The notes under the pieces: generated by a model
Told to the model about the DNA's origin: nothing
Databases searched by the model: none
Seen by the model: only the letters and a program-made list of their open reading frames with translations
Source: an uncultured Bacteroidales bacterium
GTDB taxonomy: Bacteria > Bacteroidota > Bacteroidia > Bacteroidales > Bacteroidaceae
NCBI GenBank assembly: GCA_902799685.1
Contig: CADCBO010000006.1
Span: 1 to 64,000 of the forward strand
DNA length: 64,000 nucleotides
Reading direction: 5' to 3'
Part shown: piece after piece, positions 8,760 through 18,058 of the stretch
Position numbering within the stretch: the stretch's first letter is position 1
How the letters are laid out: each line of letters starts with the position of its first letter
Made by a program: the position numbers and the translations under genes

Positions 8760-9824
8760 ATGAAGCCTGAGTTCAGAATTTATGATATTCTACGTCCTTT
8801 TGGCTGGTTATTTGGAGTTTTCACCTCCATAAGGAACCATATGTACGATTGCGGAATGTGTAAAAGCTACCGTTCCGGCATACCTGTAATCAGCATAGGG
8901 AACATAACCGTGGGGGGCACGGGCAAGACCCCTCACACTGAATTCATAGCTTCACTGCTCATGCAGAAATACCGCATAGCCGTGTTAAGCCGAGGCTACG
9001 GCCGCAAGACAAAAGGATTCATCTTGTCCGATACCCATTCCGACAGCACGATTATAGGTGACGAACCGCTCCAGATAAAGCACCGCTTTCCCGATATGGA
9101 TGTGGCGGTATCAGAGGACCGCGCCACTGGGATCAAACAACTTATTGAGACAAGGTCACCCCAGGCAATAATCCTGGACGATGCTTTCCAGCACCGTAAG
9201 GTTACACCTTCACTGAACATTCTGCTGGTGAACTGGCACCGCAACATACTGGATGACGCCATGCTGCCGGCAGGCCGCCTGCGCGAAAGCGCCCTGGGCC
9301 GCCGCCGCGCGCACATGATAATAGTGACCAAATGTCCGGACAACCTCTCCGCCACGGATATGGATGCAATGGCGGAACGTCTCAGGACAAGCCCGGAACA
9401 ACAGGTCTATTTTACAACCCTGACATATGAACGGCCATACCTGTTAGACAATCCTGAGCAGACTCTATCCCAGCCACACATACCCGTGCTGGCTGTGACC
9501 GGCATTGCCTCGCCTGACCTGTTTGTGGCGGAACTTGAACGGCAAGGGCATGATGTAACCCTGACGGATTACCCTGACCATCACCGTTTCAGCAGCCAGG
9601 ACATAACGCAGATCACAAAAAAGCTGGAGAGATTAGAACCCGACGCCGTGATAGTGACCACGGCCAAGGACGCCGCCCGCCTGAAGGACATCAGACTGGA
9701 CGGACAACTACGGAAAAAGATTTACGTATTGCCGGTAGCCGTACGTTTCATCTGTGATTCCGACAAATTCATAAATGCAGTCACTGAACACGTGGATACA
9801 TTCGCAAAAAAGATACAACAATAA
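8760..9824 (+). CDS. lpxK: Tetraacyldisaccharide 4'-kinase
   Basis: A 354-residue LpxK, which phosphorylates the 4' position of the lipid A disaccharide at the inner membrane. The N-terminal region contains the hydrophobic membrane-associating segment (ILRPFGWLFGVFTSIRN). The Walker A-like loop ISIGNITVGGTGKTPHTE and the motifs VLSRGYGRKTKGF, GDEPLQI and ILDDAFQHR are all characteristic. I chose ATG 8760 because the family begins within a few residues of this point; an in-frame upstream extension to 8709 overlaps the promoter. thiL follows after 4 bp. LptC and LptD elsewhere in the window belong to the same LPS pathway. Confidence 0.95.
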   Translation: MKPEFRIYDILRPFGWLFGVFTSIRNHMYDCGMCKSYRSGIPVISIGNITVGGTGKTPHTEFIASLLMQKYRIAVLSRGYGRKTKGFILSDTHSDSTIIGDEPLQIKHRFPDMDVAVSEDRATGIKQLIETRSPQAIILDDAFQHRKVTPSLNILLVNWHRNILDDAMLPAGRLRESALGRRRAHMIIVTKCPDNLSATDMDAMAERLRTSPEQQVYFTTLTYERPYLLDNPEQTLSQPHIPVLAVTGIASPDLFVAELERQGHDVTLTDYPDHHRFSSQDITQITKKLERLEPDAVIVTTAKDAARLKDIRLDGQLRKKIYVLPVAVRFICDSDKFINAVTEHVDTFAKKIQQ

Positions 9825-9828
9825 GAAT

Positions 9829-10884
9829 ATGGCAGAAACCAGACGCACAGAGATAGCAGAGCTCGGGGAATTCGGACTGATAGACCACCTGACCAGAGAC
9901 CTTAAACCGCAGAACGGCTCCACCCTATACGGAGTGGGCGATGACTGCGCCGTGCTGGACTATTCAGGACAGGACAAGGAGGTCCTGGTTACAACCGACA
10001 TGCTTATGGAGGGAGTACATTTTGACCTTACATACGTGCCACTCAAACATCTTGGCTATAAGAGCGCGATGGTAAACATTTCAGATATTTACGCCATGAA
10101 CGGCACCCCCCGGCAGATGACCTTGTCCGTAGCTTTGAGCAAGCGTTTCTCGGTAGAGGATATGGAAGACTTCTATGCCGGAGTGCTGCTTGCCTGCCAG
10201 CGTCACGGAGTTGATCTGGTAGGAGGTGACACCACATCATCCCTGACCGGCCTGGCCATAAGCATAACCTGCATAGGAGAGGCCGAGAAAGGTAAGGCCG
10301 TATACCGCAACGGGGCCGGCCAGAATGACCTGATATGCGTATCGGGTAATCTTGGAGCCGCCTACATGGGCCTGCAGCTGCTGGAGCGTGAGAAAGCCGT
10401 GTTCAACAGCACCCCGCACGATGCAAGCGAACCTTTCAATCCCGATTTTGCAGGCCGGGAATACCTGCTGGAGCGTCAGCTCAAGCCCGAAGCCCGCGGC
10501 GACATCATAAAGCAGTTGCGTGAAGCAGGGATCCAGCCCACCGCCATGATGGACATATCGGACGGACTCTCATCAGAGCTCATACATATCTGCAAGCAGA
10601 GCAACACCGGTTGCAGCGTCTATCAGGAGCGCATCCCGATAGACTACCAGACCGCCGTAATGGCCGAGGAACTGAACATGGACGTATATACCTGCGCCCT
10701 TAACGGCGGCGAGGACTACGAGCTCCTGTTTACAGTCCCCCTTACCGACCACGACAAGATCATCCAACTCAAGGACGTCAAGCTAATCGGCCATATGACA
10801 AGACCGGAGCTTGGAAGACACTTGGTCACCAAGTCCGGTCAGGAAGTTGAGTTGAAGGCCCAAGGTTGGACCTCGAACCTATAA
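9829..10884 (+). CDS. thiL: Thiamine-monophosphate kinase
   Basis: A 351-residue kinase of the AIR-synthase/PurM fold that converts thiamine monophosphate to the active diphosphate using ATP. Family landmarks are GEFGLIDHLT near the N terminus, GVGDDCAVLDY (metal/nucleotide site), LVTTDMLMEGVHFDL, the YKSAMVNISDIYAMNGTP stretch, GGDTTSS, and the C-terminal ALNGGEDYELLF. I start it at ATG 9829 (MAETRR), four bases after the lpxK stop; an earlier in-frame ATG inside lpxK is unlikely. Its stop codon is followed directly by a hairpin repeat element. Confidence 0.95.
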   Translation: MAETRRTEIAELGEFGLIDHLTRDLKPQNGSTLYGVGDDCAVLDYSGQDKEVLVTTDMLMEGVHFDLTYVPLKHLGYKSAMVNISDIYAMNGTPRQMTLSVALSKRFSVEDMEDFYAGVLLACQRHGVDLVGGDTTSSLTGLAISITCIGEAEKGKAVYRNGAGQNDLICVSGNLGAAYMGLQLLEREKAVFNSTPHDASEPFNPDFAGREYLLERQLKPEARGDIIKQLREAGIQPTAMMDISDGLSSELIHICKQSNTGCSVYQERIPIDYQTAVMAEELNMDVYTCALNGGEDYELLFTVPLTDHDKIIQLKDVKLIGHMTRPELGRHLVTKSGQEVELKAQGWTSNL

Positions 10885-10990
10885 AAATTGAGAATTGAAA
10901 ATTGAAAATTGAGAATTATTCATGCACCTGCGTAAAAATGACACGCACCGCATGGTAATTCTCAATTCTCAATTCTAAATTTTCAATTAA
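10885..10990. repeat. AATTGAGAATTG hairpin repeat, copy A
   Basis: The left arm (10885-10918) is built of 7-bp units of the type GAGAATT/GAAAATT. The right arm (10955-10989) is its reverse complement (ATTCTCAATTCTCAATTC). The core, 10921-10954, read on the minus strand gives CATGCGGTGCGT ... TTTTTACGCAGGTG, nearly the same as the core of copy B at 36855-36957. It fills the whole gap between thiL and the convergent P-II-like gene and can fold into a long hairpin, so it may also stop transcription. Confidence 0.8.
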
Positions 10991-10993
10991 AGC

Positions 10994-11287
10994 TTATATG
11001 CTTTTTTCCACGTTCCACACAAACGCACGCAGCCCCAGTTTCTCGGTCGCTACGTCCATTGCATGCAGTTTCTCAAGGATGTTATCCACCCTGTCGTCAT
11101 CAACCATAGAGATGATGCCCGAATTCATTGATGGCCACGCGTGGTTACCATAGTGAGGCTGTCCCGTCCTGGAACCCCTGCCCTGCAGCTGCTCCACCAT
11201 GGAGAAACCGCGGCAGTTGTTTGTGGTAAGCAAGTCAATTATACGCTCCGTATATGACTGGTCGAATGTTATAAGTATTGCTTTCAT
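10994..11287 (-). CDS. Small P-II-like protein of an RND efflux operon
   Basis: This 97-residue protein looks like a P-II/ferredoxin-like fold. The opening strand (KAILITF) leads to a helix with a YTERIIDLL pattern. A flexible loop rich in Gly, Arg and His (about residues 35-55) sits where P-II proteins carry their T-loop, and a second strand-helix pair follows. Its start overlaps the RND pump stop by 4 bp, so it is the last gene of the efflux operon. P-II proteins sense nitrogen or nucleotide state. What a relative does beside a drug pump is not known to me, and binding of an effector is inference. The fold call is from pattern only. Confidence 0.5.
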   Translation of the reverse strand: MKAILITFDQSYTERIIDLLTTNNCRGFSMVEQLQGRGSRTGQPHYGNHAWPSMNSGIISMVDDDRVDNILEKLHAMDVATEKLGLRAFVWNVEKSI

Positions 11288-14200
11288 ACTCTTGCTGTCT
11301 TGTCATGAATGAACTGATCCTTGTTCTCTGCCCAGAATTTTGCCAGCTCCAGCTGTTTACGGTGCTTACGGCGGGCCCTCTTGATTCCTGTACTCTGGAA
11401 TATGCAGTAGAGAGTAGGCACCAGGACCAGAGTAAGTATGGTTGAGATGGTAAGACCTCCTATAACCGATATGCCTAAAGGTCTCCACATGGCCGAACCC
11501 TGACCCTGGCTGAGGGCCATAGGAATCATACCAAGGATAGTGGTAAGGGTTGTCATCAGCACAGGACGCAGACGGCTGCGAGCGGCCGTCACGGTAGCCG
11601 TAATGGCCGACATGCCACGCTCTCGGCAGAGACCTGTATAGTCAATAAGCACAATACCGTTCTTTACCACAATACCTATCAGCATGATACCGCCAAGTGC
11701 ACTCATCAGGTTAATTGATGTGCCTGTAAGCCAAAGTGCAATCAGCACGCCACTCAGGGCGAACGGTATGGAGAACATGATGATGAACGGCAAGGTCAGA
11801 GACTCAAACTGTGCTGCCATGACAATGAACACCAGCATTATTATAAGAAGTGCAAGTGTAGCCATATCGGCAAATGACTCCTGCTGGTCCTCGTAGTCAC
11901 CCGATATCTGCACATTGACACCTTCAGGTAAATCCATACCTTCAATGATGGCCTGACCGGCATTAACCACATCACTCAGTGCGGCACCACCTGCAATCAC
12001 ACAAGTAACGGTATTGATACGCTGACGGTCCTTACGCTGTATCGTAGGCGGAGTGAAAACCTCCTCCAAATGACCCACATCACGTACGCGCACGGCATTG
12101 GTGCCGCTGCCGTAGAGCAGGATATTCTCAATATCCTCAAGCTGCGTACGGTACTCAGGCGCATAACGGACCTTTATATAATACTCTTCACCGTCCTCAC
12201 GGAAATATGATGCTGTAGCACCATAGATACGGTTACGCAGATATGTAGCAGCTGTAGAAAGATTCAGTCCATGCTGGGCCAGCTTCTCGCGGTCAAACAC
12301 CACCTCATATTCAGGCTGGTAGTTGTCACGGCTTATGTATGCCTCACCTACGCCCTCAACTTTCTTCATTGCGGCAAGCAGATTTGCGGCCACCTCATCA
12401 GTCTCGTTGAAGTCGTAGCCGTAAATCTCAAACTCGGCTGTTGACTGTCCGCCCATGCTCATGCCGCCACCGGCAACAACCATAAAGCGCTCTATCTCCG
12501 GACGGGCGTTCAGGTCGGCACGCATCTCGGCCACCACCTGGTCGGACGATATGCTGCGCTCACCAAGTTCCTTAAGCGATATGGTGAATGAGATAACGTG
12601 AGTACCGTTGGTCTGCATCGATGCAAAAGTGTTGTTCTCATCGGCGGCACCCACACGGTAGTTGCAGGTCACAAGGTCTTCGGCATAACGTTTCATCCAC
12701 AAGTCTGACAACTCCTGCGCCACGCCGCGTGAACGGTTGGTGTTGGTGTTGATAGGCATATAGATTGTAGCCGAAATACGTGACTGCTCATCGGACGGGA
12801 AGAACTCTGACTTTAAGTTTCCTGCAGTAAACAGCGATGCTATGAACAACAGCAGACAGGCAGCCACCACCAGCTTGCGGTGACGCACGGCATGGTTGAT
12901 ACGGCGTGAATACCAGCGATCCAGTCCGTCAAGCGCTTTCTGGACGGGACGGTAAAGGATAGTATGCAAGCGGCTTCCCTTCTTCTCCAGCTTAAGCATA
13001 CGGGAGCACAGCATCGGGGTAAGCGTCAGTGACACGACCAGAGAGATGGCAATGATGATACACATCATCCAGCCCAGCTGTTTGAACATGACTCCGGCCA
13101 TACCCGACATCATGGTGAGCGGGAAGAACACCGCGAATATCGTCATGGTAGATGCCATAACAGATACGGCCACCTCGTTGGTAGCGTGAATGGCAGCCTG
13201 CTTGGGATTGGCACCACGCTCAATATGGGTGGTAATGTTCTCAAGCACCACAATGGTATCATCCACCACCATACCGATAGCTATGGTCAGCGAACTCAAC
13301 GATATGATGTTCAGTGAACCATCGGTCACAAACAGATAAATGAATGACGCTATCAATGACAGCGGTATGGTGATTGCCACAACCACAGTGGCGCGCCAGC
13401 GTCCCGTGAACAGATAAACAACCAGGACCACGAACAGAAGAGCGTATGCAATTGTCTCGGCCAGAGAGTTCACGGTCTGGATGATATCCTCCGATCCGTC
13501 ATGGATCATACCAATCTTGATGTCACTGGGCAGGTTCTTCTGGAGTCCCGGCAGGGCGGCATTCACCTTACGGCAAATCTCCACCGTATTGGCACCTGTC
13601 TGCTTCTGGATAACCATCATGGCACCCTGTACACCGTTGTTGTATGACTCCTGGGCACGCTCCTGAGTACGGTCCACAATCTCGGCCACATCACTCAAAT
13701 AGACGTTACGTCCGCCTATAGATGCCACCACAAGATTGGACATATCACGGGGGTCCTTGAACTCGCCATCTACGCGCAGGGCGTATGTCTCATTACCTAC
13801 ATCCAGATTACCTCCTGGAATACTGCGGTTCTCGGAGCCTATCATGGCGGCTATGGCCTCGATTGTCAGGTTGTAAGCCTCCAGCTTGGCGGGATCGCAA
13901 TATACGTAAATCTCACGCTGCGGAGCACCTGTGACTGACACAGTACCCACACCAGGAATACGTGCCAGAGGGTTGACCACATTCTCATCAAGAATCTTGT
14001 ACAGTGCGGCTTGGCTTTCACCTGCCTGGACTGACAGCAGCATGATAGGCATCATACTGGTATCGAACTTGAAAATGATAGGCTGTCCCGCGCCGTCGGG
14101 CAGCGAGTTGGTAATCATGCTCAGCTTGTCACGCACATCGTTGGTAAGGTCATCGATGGAGTGACCGAACTCAAACTCCAGCGTAATTACGGATACGTTC

Positions 14201-14457
14201 TCCGATGAACGTGATGTGATATGCTTAATGTGCGTACAGCTGTTCAGGGTATTCTCCAGCGGACGCGTCACGTTATTCTCAATATCCGATGCGTTGGCAC
14301 CGTTGTAGTACGTAAACACCATGATGGTGTTTGACTCTATGTCGGGCAGCTGGTCAATGGGCAGCTTGGAGTATGAAAACAAGCCGAACACCACCACAGC
14401 CACAAAACAGAGTGCGGTAAAAATAGGTCTTTTGACCGATCCTTCGTAAAGACTCAT
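11284..14457 (-). CDS. RND efflux pump, HAE1 family inner-membrane transporter
   Basis: A 1057-residue RND transporter with the normal two-fold repeat: a membrane helix at each half's start, large periplasmic loops (about 35-330 and 560-860) and two six-helix bundles. The N terminus (SVKRPIFTALCFVAVVVFG) and the helix-4 motif GMVVDDTIVVLENITTHIERG with the proton-relay Asp pair place it in the hydrophobe/amphiphile (HAE1) branch. It exports drugs, bile salts or similar amphiphiles by proton antiport. It acts with the adaptor (14471) and the TolC-like channel (15526) encoded upstream. Substrate cannot be read from the sequence. Confidence 0.95.
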   Translation of the reverse strand: MSLYEGSVKRPIFTALCFVAVVVFGLFSYSKLPIDQLPDIESNTIMVFTYYNGANASDIENNVTRPLENTLNSCTHIKHITSRSSENVSVITLEFEFGHSIDDLTNDVRDKLSMITNSLPDGAGQPIIFKFDTSMMPIMLLSVQAGESQAALYKILDENVVNPLARIPGVGTVSVTGAPQREIYVYCDPAKLEAYNLTIEAIAAMIGSENRSIPGGNLDVGNETYALRVDGEFKDPRDMSNLVVASIGGRNVYLSDVAEIVDRTQERAQESYNNGVQGAMMVIQKQTGANTVEICRKVNAALPGLQKNLPSDIKIGMIHDGSEDIIQTVNSLAETIAYALLFVVLVVYLFTGRWRATVVVAITIPLSLIASFIYLFVTDGSLNIISLSSLTIAIGMVVDDTIVVLENITTHIERGANPKQAAIHATNEVAVSVMASTMTIFAVFFPLTMMSGMAGVMFKQLGWMMCIIIAISLVVSLTLTPMLCSRMLKLEKKGSRLHTILYRPVQKALDGLDRWYSRRINHAVRHRKLVVAACLLLFIASLFTAGNLKSEFFPSDEQSRISATIYMPINTNTNRSRGVAQELSDLWMKRYAEDLVTCNYRVGAADENNTFASMQTNGTHVISFTISLKELGERSISSDQVVAEMRADLNARPEIERFMVVAGGGMSMGGQSTAEFEIYGYDFNETDEVAANLLAAMKKVEGVGEAYISRDNYQPEYEVVFDREKLAQHGLNLSTAATYLRNRIYGATASYFREDGEEYYIKVRYAPEYRTQLEDIENILLYGSGTNAVRVRDVGHLEEVFTPPTIQRKDRQRINTVTCVIAGGAALSDVVNAGQAIIEGMDLPEGVNVQISGDYEDQQESFADMATLALLIIMLVFIVMAAQFESLTLPFIIMFSIPFALSGVLIALWLTGTSINLMSALGGIMLIGIVVKNGIVLIDYTGLCRERGMSAITATVTAARSRLRPVLMTTLTTILGMIPMALSQGQGSAMWRPLGISVIGGLTISTILTLVLVPTLYCIFQSTGIKRARRKHRKQLELAKFWAENKDQFIHDKTARV

Positions 14458-14470
14458 GGCAGCGTGCTAT

Positions 14471-15499
14471 TTACTTTTCAACTTCAACCTCCTTGCCGTC
14501 AGCCAGTTTGGCCTGACCTGCGATTACAACCTGAGCACCGTTAGGAACACCCGAAATCAACTCGTAGCGGTCACCCAGACGCTGTCCCAGCTCAACCTTG
14601 TTGTAAGATACCTTACCATCATTATATACATATACAAAACGGTCACCGGATCCTGCACGCTTCTCGATAGCCAGGTCCGGAACAACCACGTGGTTGAGTG
14701 TACCCAAGTTCAGGGTGGCGCGGGCAAACATACCGGGACGCAGCTTGAGGTCCTGGTTGGCCACGTTGACCTCGACCGGGAAAGTATGAGTCATGGCATC
14801 CACGGTAGGATATATCAGTGACACCTTGCCGGTAAAAGACTCACCGGGATAGGCATCCAGCTCAATCTTAACCTCATCACCCTTCTTGACCTTTGAGTAA
14901 TACTGCTCAGATACATTTATGGTCAACTTTACCGGAGCAATCTTCTGCACCACCAGAATGGGCTGTCCGCCGTAAAGGTCGCCGTTGTCATAGTTGCGGG
15001 CGGTCACCACACCGTCAATGGGGCTGGCCAGCTGAGTGTTCTCCTTAAGTGTCTTGAGCGATTTGCGTGCCACCTCAAGCTGCAGGTTCAGGTTATCCCA
15101 CTCTGACTTGGAAACTCCGCCCACCTTATATAATTGGTCTATACGGTTAAACTCGGTTTCAAGATTCTTGAGCTGCATCTCCTGCTGGCTCAGTGTGGTC
15201 TCATCCATCTGAACCAGAATCTGGCCGCGACGTACATTGTCACCCACCTCAACGTTTATCTTGCTTATACGTGCTGGAGTAGCCGGAGCAATGTTATTCT
15301 TAATCTCACCTACTATAGTAGCCGAATAGACCTGTATCTGATCCACCGGTTCCTCGACCACCTTGGCCAGCTTGACCAGTGGTTTGGCATTGGGATCAAC
15401 CAAAGGTGCCTGTACGGCTGTCTCTGACTTTTTCTGCCCGCAGGATGCCATAATGAGCATGGAGCAGAGAGCGATTCCTGTAATTCTGAATGCTTTCAT
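14471..15499 (-). CDS. RND efflux periplasmic adaptor lipoprotein (MFP)
   Basis: A 342-residue membrane-fusion protein. The lipoprotein signal (ALCSMLIMASC) puts the lipid cysteine near residue 20. A barrel-sandwich/lipoyl half (ARISKINVEVGDNVRRGQILV) comes next, then a helical hairpin of about 70 residues (about 105-160). The second lipoyl half (LASPIDGVVTARNYDNGDLY) leads into beta-barrel and membrane-proximal domains. It links the RND pump to the outer-membrane channel. It lies 13 bp upstream of the pump gene and 26 bp downstream of the channel gene in one operon. Confidence 0.95.
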   Translation of the reverse strand: MKAFRITGIALCSMLIMASCGQKKSETAVQAPLVDPNAKPLVKLAKVVEEPVDQIQVYSATIVGEIKNNIAPATPARISKINVEVGDNVRRGQILVQMDETTLSQQEMQLKNLETEFNRIDQLYKVGGVSKSEWDNLNLQLEVARKSLKTLKENTQLASPIDGVVTARNYDNGDLYGGQPILVVQKIAPVKLTINVSEQYYSKVKKGDEVKIELDAYPGESFTGKVSLIYPTVDAMTHTFPVEVNVANQDLKLRPGMFARATLNLGTLNHVVVPDLAIEKRAGSGDRFVYVYNDGKVSYNKVELGQRLGDRYELISGVPNGAQVVIAGQAKLADGKEVEVEK

Positions 15500-15525
15500 A
15501 TTATATCATCTTTTTAATTATACCC

Positions 15526-16884
15526 TTATTTATTATCTATAGCCGGAATACCCTCTTCATTGCCAAGAACCTTGTCCAGATCTGCCTTGGCGGCCAGATA
15601 GTTGTATATGGACTGGCTGTAAGTAAGCCTGGCCTGCGTAAGCTGCACCTCACTGTTGTTCAGTTCCAGAATGGTTCCCTTACCTATCTCATAGCGCTTG
15701 CTGGCTATCTCACGGCCCTTCTCGGCCTGCTCAATGGCCTCATGGTTGCTTGCCACCTGCTCGGCATTGGCTTTCATGTTATCCACGTAACTGCGTACCT
15801 GCATACCCAACTGTTTCTCTGTGTAATCAATATTATGGCTCAGCTGACTAATCTGCAGCTTTGTGCTACGCAGTTTGGTAAAGTTACCCATACGGAATAT
15901 GGGTACTGACAGTGACAGCACAATCGATGAACTCTTGGCCCATGTGTAGTCAAACACGTTCCAGTTGTCATTGTAAAGCGACTGGAAAGAGTATGTGCCT
16001 GCTAATGCAAGAGTAGGCAGAAAGTTCATTTTCTGCACCCTGAGCGTCTGGTTCAGCATGGTCTCATTCAGTTTCAGCTGTCGCATGTTAGTATTGTTAT
16101 CCAGAGAATAGTTGCCCGACGTGATAGCCTCACTGTAAAGACGGTCCTCATAATCTTCAAGACTGCCCTCAACCATGATCTCTGTCTCAGGGTCCATACC
16201 CATAAGTATCATAAGCTGGAGCTTGGCCAGTGTAACGGCATTGCGTGCCTGGATGACTGTAGGATTGAGTGAACGCAACTGCACCTCGGCGCTTATCTTG
16301 TCATACTCACTGGTACCCCCTAACTCATATAGTGAATTAACCACATTGAAATTCTTCTGCGCCTGCTCAAAGCTCTTGCACAGCACATCATAACTGTCCT
16401 GTGCCAGAATGACCTGATAGTATGCCTTGGTAACCTGATTAACCAGGTCCAACCTTGAACTGCGGCTCTGCTCAACCGCATTGTCCAGGTCACTCTTGGT
16501 TAGGTTCATGGTTGCATAAACGGTAGGTGCAAACAGCGGCAGGCTTACCTGAATCTGTCCGTTCCATGTACTGGTATTATCCTGACCCATCTTAAACTCC
16601 ATTCCGTTAAGTTTCATCACAGCAGCCAATACAGTATATTGCACGGTACCGCTAAAGTCAGCACTGGGCAGAAGTGCCTGCCAGGCCTCATCCTTGCTTA
16701 TCTTCTTAACCTCTATCTGTTGCTCCGCCACCTTGATGGTAGGGTTCTCACTCAAGGCAATCTTCAGGGCATCGTCAAGCGTGAGTTTGATTGCACCACC
16801 TGTTTCCTGAGCATTGACGGCAACCGAAAACAATGCAGTTGCAATCAGGATTCCTGCCCTCTTTAAAAAATCTCTCTTCATCAT
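15526..16884 (-). CDS. TolC-family outer-membrane efflux channel
   Basis: A 452-residue OEP family protein with a signal peptide (LIATALFSVAVNAQ). Two similar halves each contain long amphipathic helices: LTLDDALKIALSENPTIKVA opens the first, and a VQLTQARLTYSQSIYNYLAAK helix lies near the C terminus. Three copies would form the channel-tunnel across the outer membrane and periplasm. Its start overlaps the TetR gene by 4 bp. Together with the adaptor and pump it makes a complete tripartite exporter. Confidence 0.95.
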   Translation of the reverse strand: MMKRDFLKRAGILIATALFSVAVNAQETGGAIKLTLDDALKIALSENPTIKVAEQQIEVKKISKDEAWQALLPSADFSGTVQYTVLAAVMKLNGMEFKMGQDNTSTWNGQIQVSLPLFAPTVYATMNLTKSDLDNAVEQSRSSRLDLVNQVTKAYYQVILAQDSYDVLCKSFEQAQKNFNVVNSLYELGGTSEYDKISAEVQLRSLNPTVIQARNAVTLAKLQLMILMGMDPETEIMVEGSLEDYEDRLYSEAITSGNYSLDNNTNMRQLKLNETMLNQTLRVQKMNFLPTLALAGTYSFQSLYNDNWNVFDYTWAKSSSIVLSLSVPIFRMGNFTKLRSTKLQISQLSHNIDYTEKQLGMQVRSYVDNMKANAEQVASNHEAIEQAEKGREIASKRYEIGKGTILELNNSEVQLTQARLTYSQSIYNYLAAKADLDKVLGNEEGIPAIDNK

Positions 16885-17507
16885 TTATTGTTTGATTTAT
16901 ACCTATACTTATCCAGTTTTTCCATACCCTTGGGCGTAGCTATACCCCTGAGCAGCACCACTATGGTGCCGTCTATAAGTTCATCATATCGGAACAGGTT
17001 ACTGTTGGACTCCTTGTTGGCCATTGTGCCCATAGCGCTGAATGCTTTCATCAGCACATCCATGTTAAGGTCATCGCGGAACACCCCCTGCCTGACACCC
17101 AATTCCATGAAACCGCGCATACGGTTGGCCATATCAGCCAGATGCTCATGGAAAATTTTCTTCAGACGGGGATACTTGTCCATATCCGAGAACTTGTTGT
17201 GGTCTGTCTCACCGGACTCATTAAGGATTATCTCCAAATGATTTATAATAACTGACAGAACATCCTCCTCACGGTTAATCTCATCCTCAATTGTCCGGGA
17301 CATAAGGGCTGTATGCCTCTTAAAGCACTCAATGAGCAACTCCTCCTTGCTGCCGAATATCTCATAGAGAGTACGTTTGGACACCGACAGTTCTTGTGCC
17401 ACATCATCCATCCTGACCGACAGGTTACCGCACTTGAGAACTATCTCAGATGTAGTCTCGATAGCCCTCTCGCGTATATCGTCCCTGTTTGTAGGATTGA
17501 TGATCAT
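16881..17507 (-). CDS. TetR-family transcriptional regulator of the efflux operon
   Basis: A 208-residue TetR-type regulator. The N-terminal helix-turn-helix is clear (MDDVAQELSVSKRTLYEIFGSKEEL, about residues 32-56). The rest is an all-helical ligand domain with no strong family match. I start it at ATG 17507 (MIINPTNRDD). The longer frame to 17588 would run through the candidate promoter and has no normal start context. Its stop overlaps the tolC start by 4 bp, so it is the first gene of the operon and probably represses it and itself until an exported compound binds. Confidence 0.9.
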   Translation of the reverse strand: MIINPTNRDDIRERAIETTSEIVLKCGNLSVRMDDVAQELSVSKRTLYEIFGSKEELLIECFKRHTALMSRTIEDEINREEDVLSVIINHLEIILNESGETDHNKFSDMDKYPRLKKIFHEHLADMANRMRGFMELGVRQGVFRDDLNMDVLMKAFSAMGTMANKESNSNLFRYDELIDGTIVVLLRGIATPKGMEKLDKYRYKSNNK

Positions 17508-17531
17508 TGATGCGTCCTTTGTTTCAGGCCG

Positions 17532-17539
17532 CAAAGATA
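17532..17539 (-). promoter_or_regulatory. Candidate -7 element of the efflux operon
   Basis: On the minus strand this reads TATCTTTG, a perfect TAnnTTTG, 24 bp before the TetR start. A TTTG box at the usual spacing is not seen. Confidence 0.5.
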
Positions 17540-17576
17540 CGAGAAAACTCCGCACACCGTGCAGAGTTTCCCGACC

Positions 17577-17599
17577 AAAATGGCTCATTTAGCCATTTT
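17577..17599. promoter_or_regulatory. Palindrome upstream of TetR: operator or terminator
   Basis: The sequence is AAAATGGCT-cattt-AGCCATTTT, perfect 9-bp arms with a 5-bp spacer. It lies about 40 bp upstream of the candidate -7 box, which suits a TetR-type operator. It also lies about 45 bp past the stop of the upstream lipoprotein gene, and the T-rich arm could work as a weak terminator. I cannot decide between the two. Confidence 0.4.
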
Positions 17600-17644
17600 T
17601 AGCATTTCAGCCGTTATATTGCCAAAGTCTGTACCTCGAGGTGA

Positions 17645-18046
17645 TCAGAAGTCATATCCACCAACAGTATCATTATCACGATAAAACAATACACCATAAT
17701 CTTCCATAACCATAGACGGTCTGGAACTATAAATCTTTGAATCAATCACGACATTGTCCGATCCAAGGCTGAAGACTCTATACCTGACATTACCCGCTTC
17801 ATAAATCCACGTGAAGAAATGCCGGCCGTCTTCACTTTCCTCTTTGTAGTCAGCATAATAATCAGATAAAGAAAACGTGTCAGAATCGCCCTTCACAAAA
17901 ATCTCATGATGCACCCTTCCTGCAGAAAAGGATACGCGTTGCCAGTTTTCGCCATTGGTTCTCTTCCAAGTAGTGTTTCTTATATCAGGATAAGGATTAT
18001 CATCCTTTACACATCCGATGATTGCAAATACAATCAGTAACAACAC
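17645..18046 (-). CDS. Small putative lipoprotein with GTG start
   Basis: This 133-residue protein has no family I recognise. It begins LLLIVFAIIGC, so a lipid-modified cysteine at about residue 12 is likely, but no Lys/Arg precedes the hydrophobic run. An in-frame TAG (the stop of the upstream gene, 18059-18061) closes the frame just before it, so no longer start exists. Initiation must use GTG 18046 or TTG 18043. The N terminus may thus be trimmed. The body is polar and beta-rich, with no catalytic motif visible. It is the last gene of the accessory lipoprotein block. Confidence 0.55.
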   Translation of the reverse strand: MLLLIVFAIIGCVKDDNPYPDIRNTTWKRTNGENWQRVSFSAGRVHHEIFVKGDSDTFSLSDYYADYKEESEDGRHFFTWIYEAGNVRYRVFSLGSDNVVIDSKIYSSRPSMVMEDYGVLFYRDNDTVGGYDF

Positions 18047-18058
18047 TATATATAGGGA

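Noticed and set aside
10885-10990. AATTGAG-unit repeats considered as a CRISPR array
   Set aside because: Units are 7 bp with no spacers, arms are inverted rather than direct along the element, and no cas genes are near.
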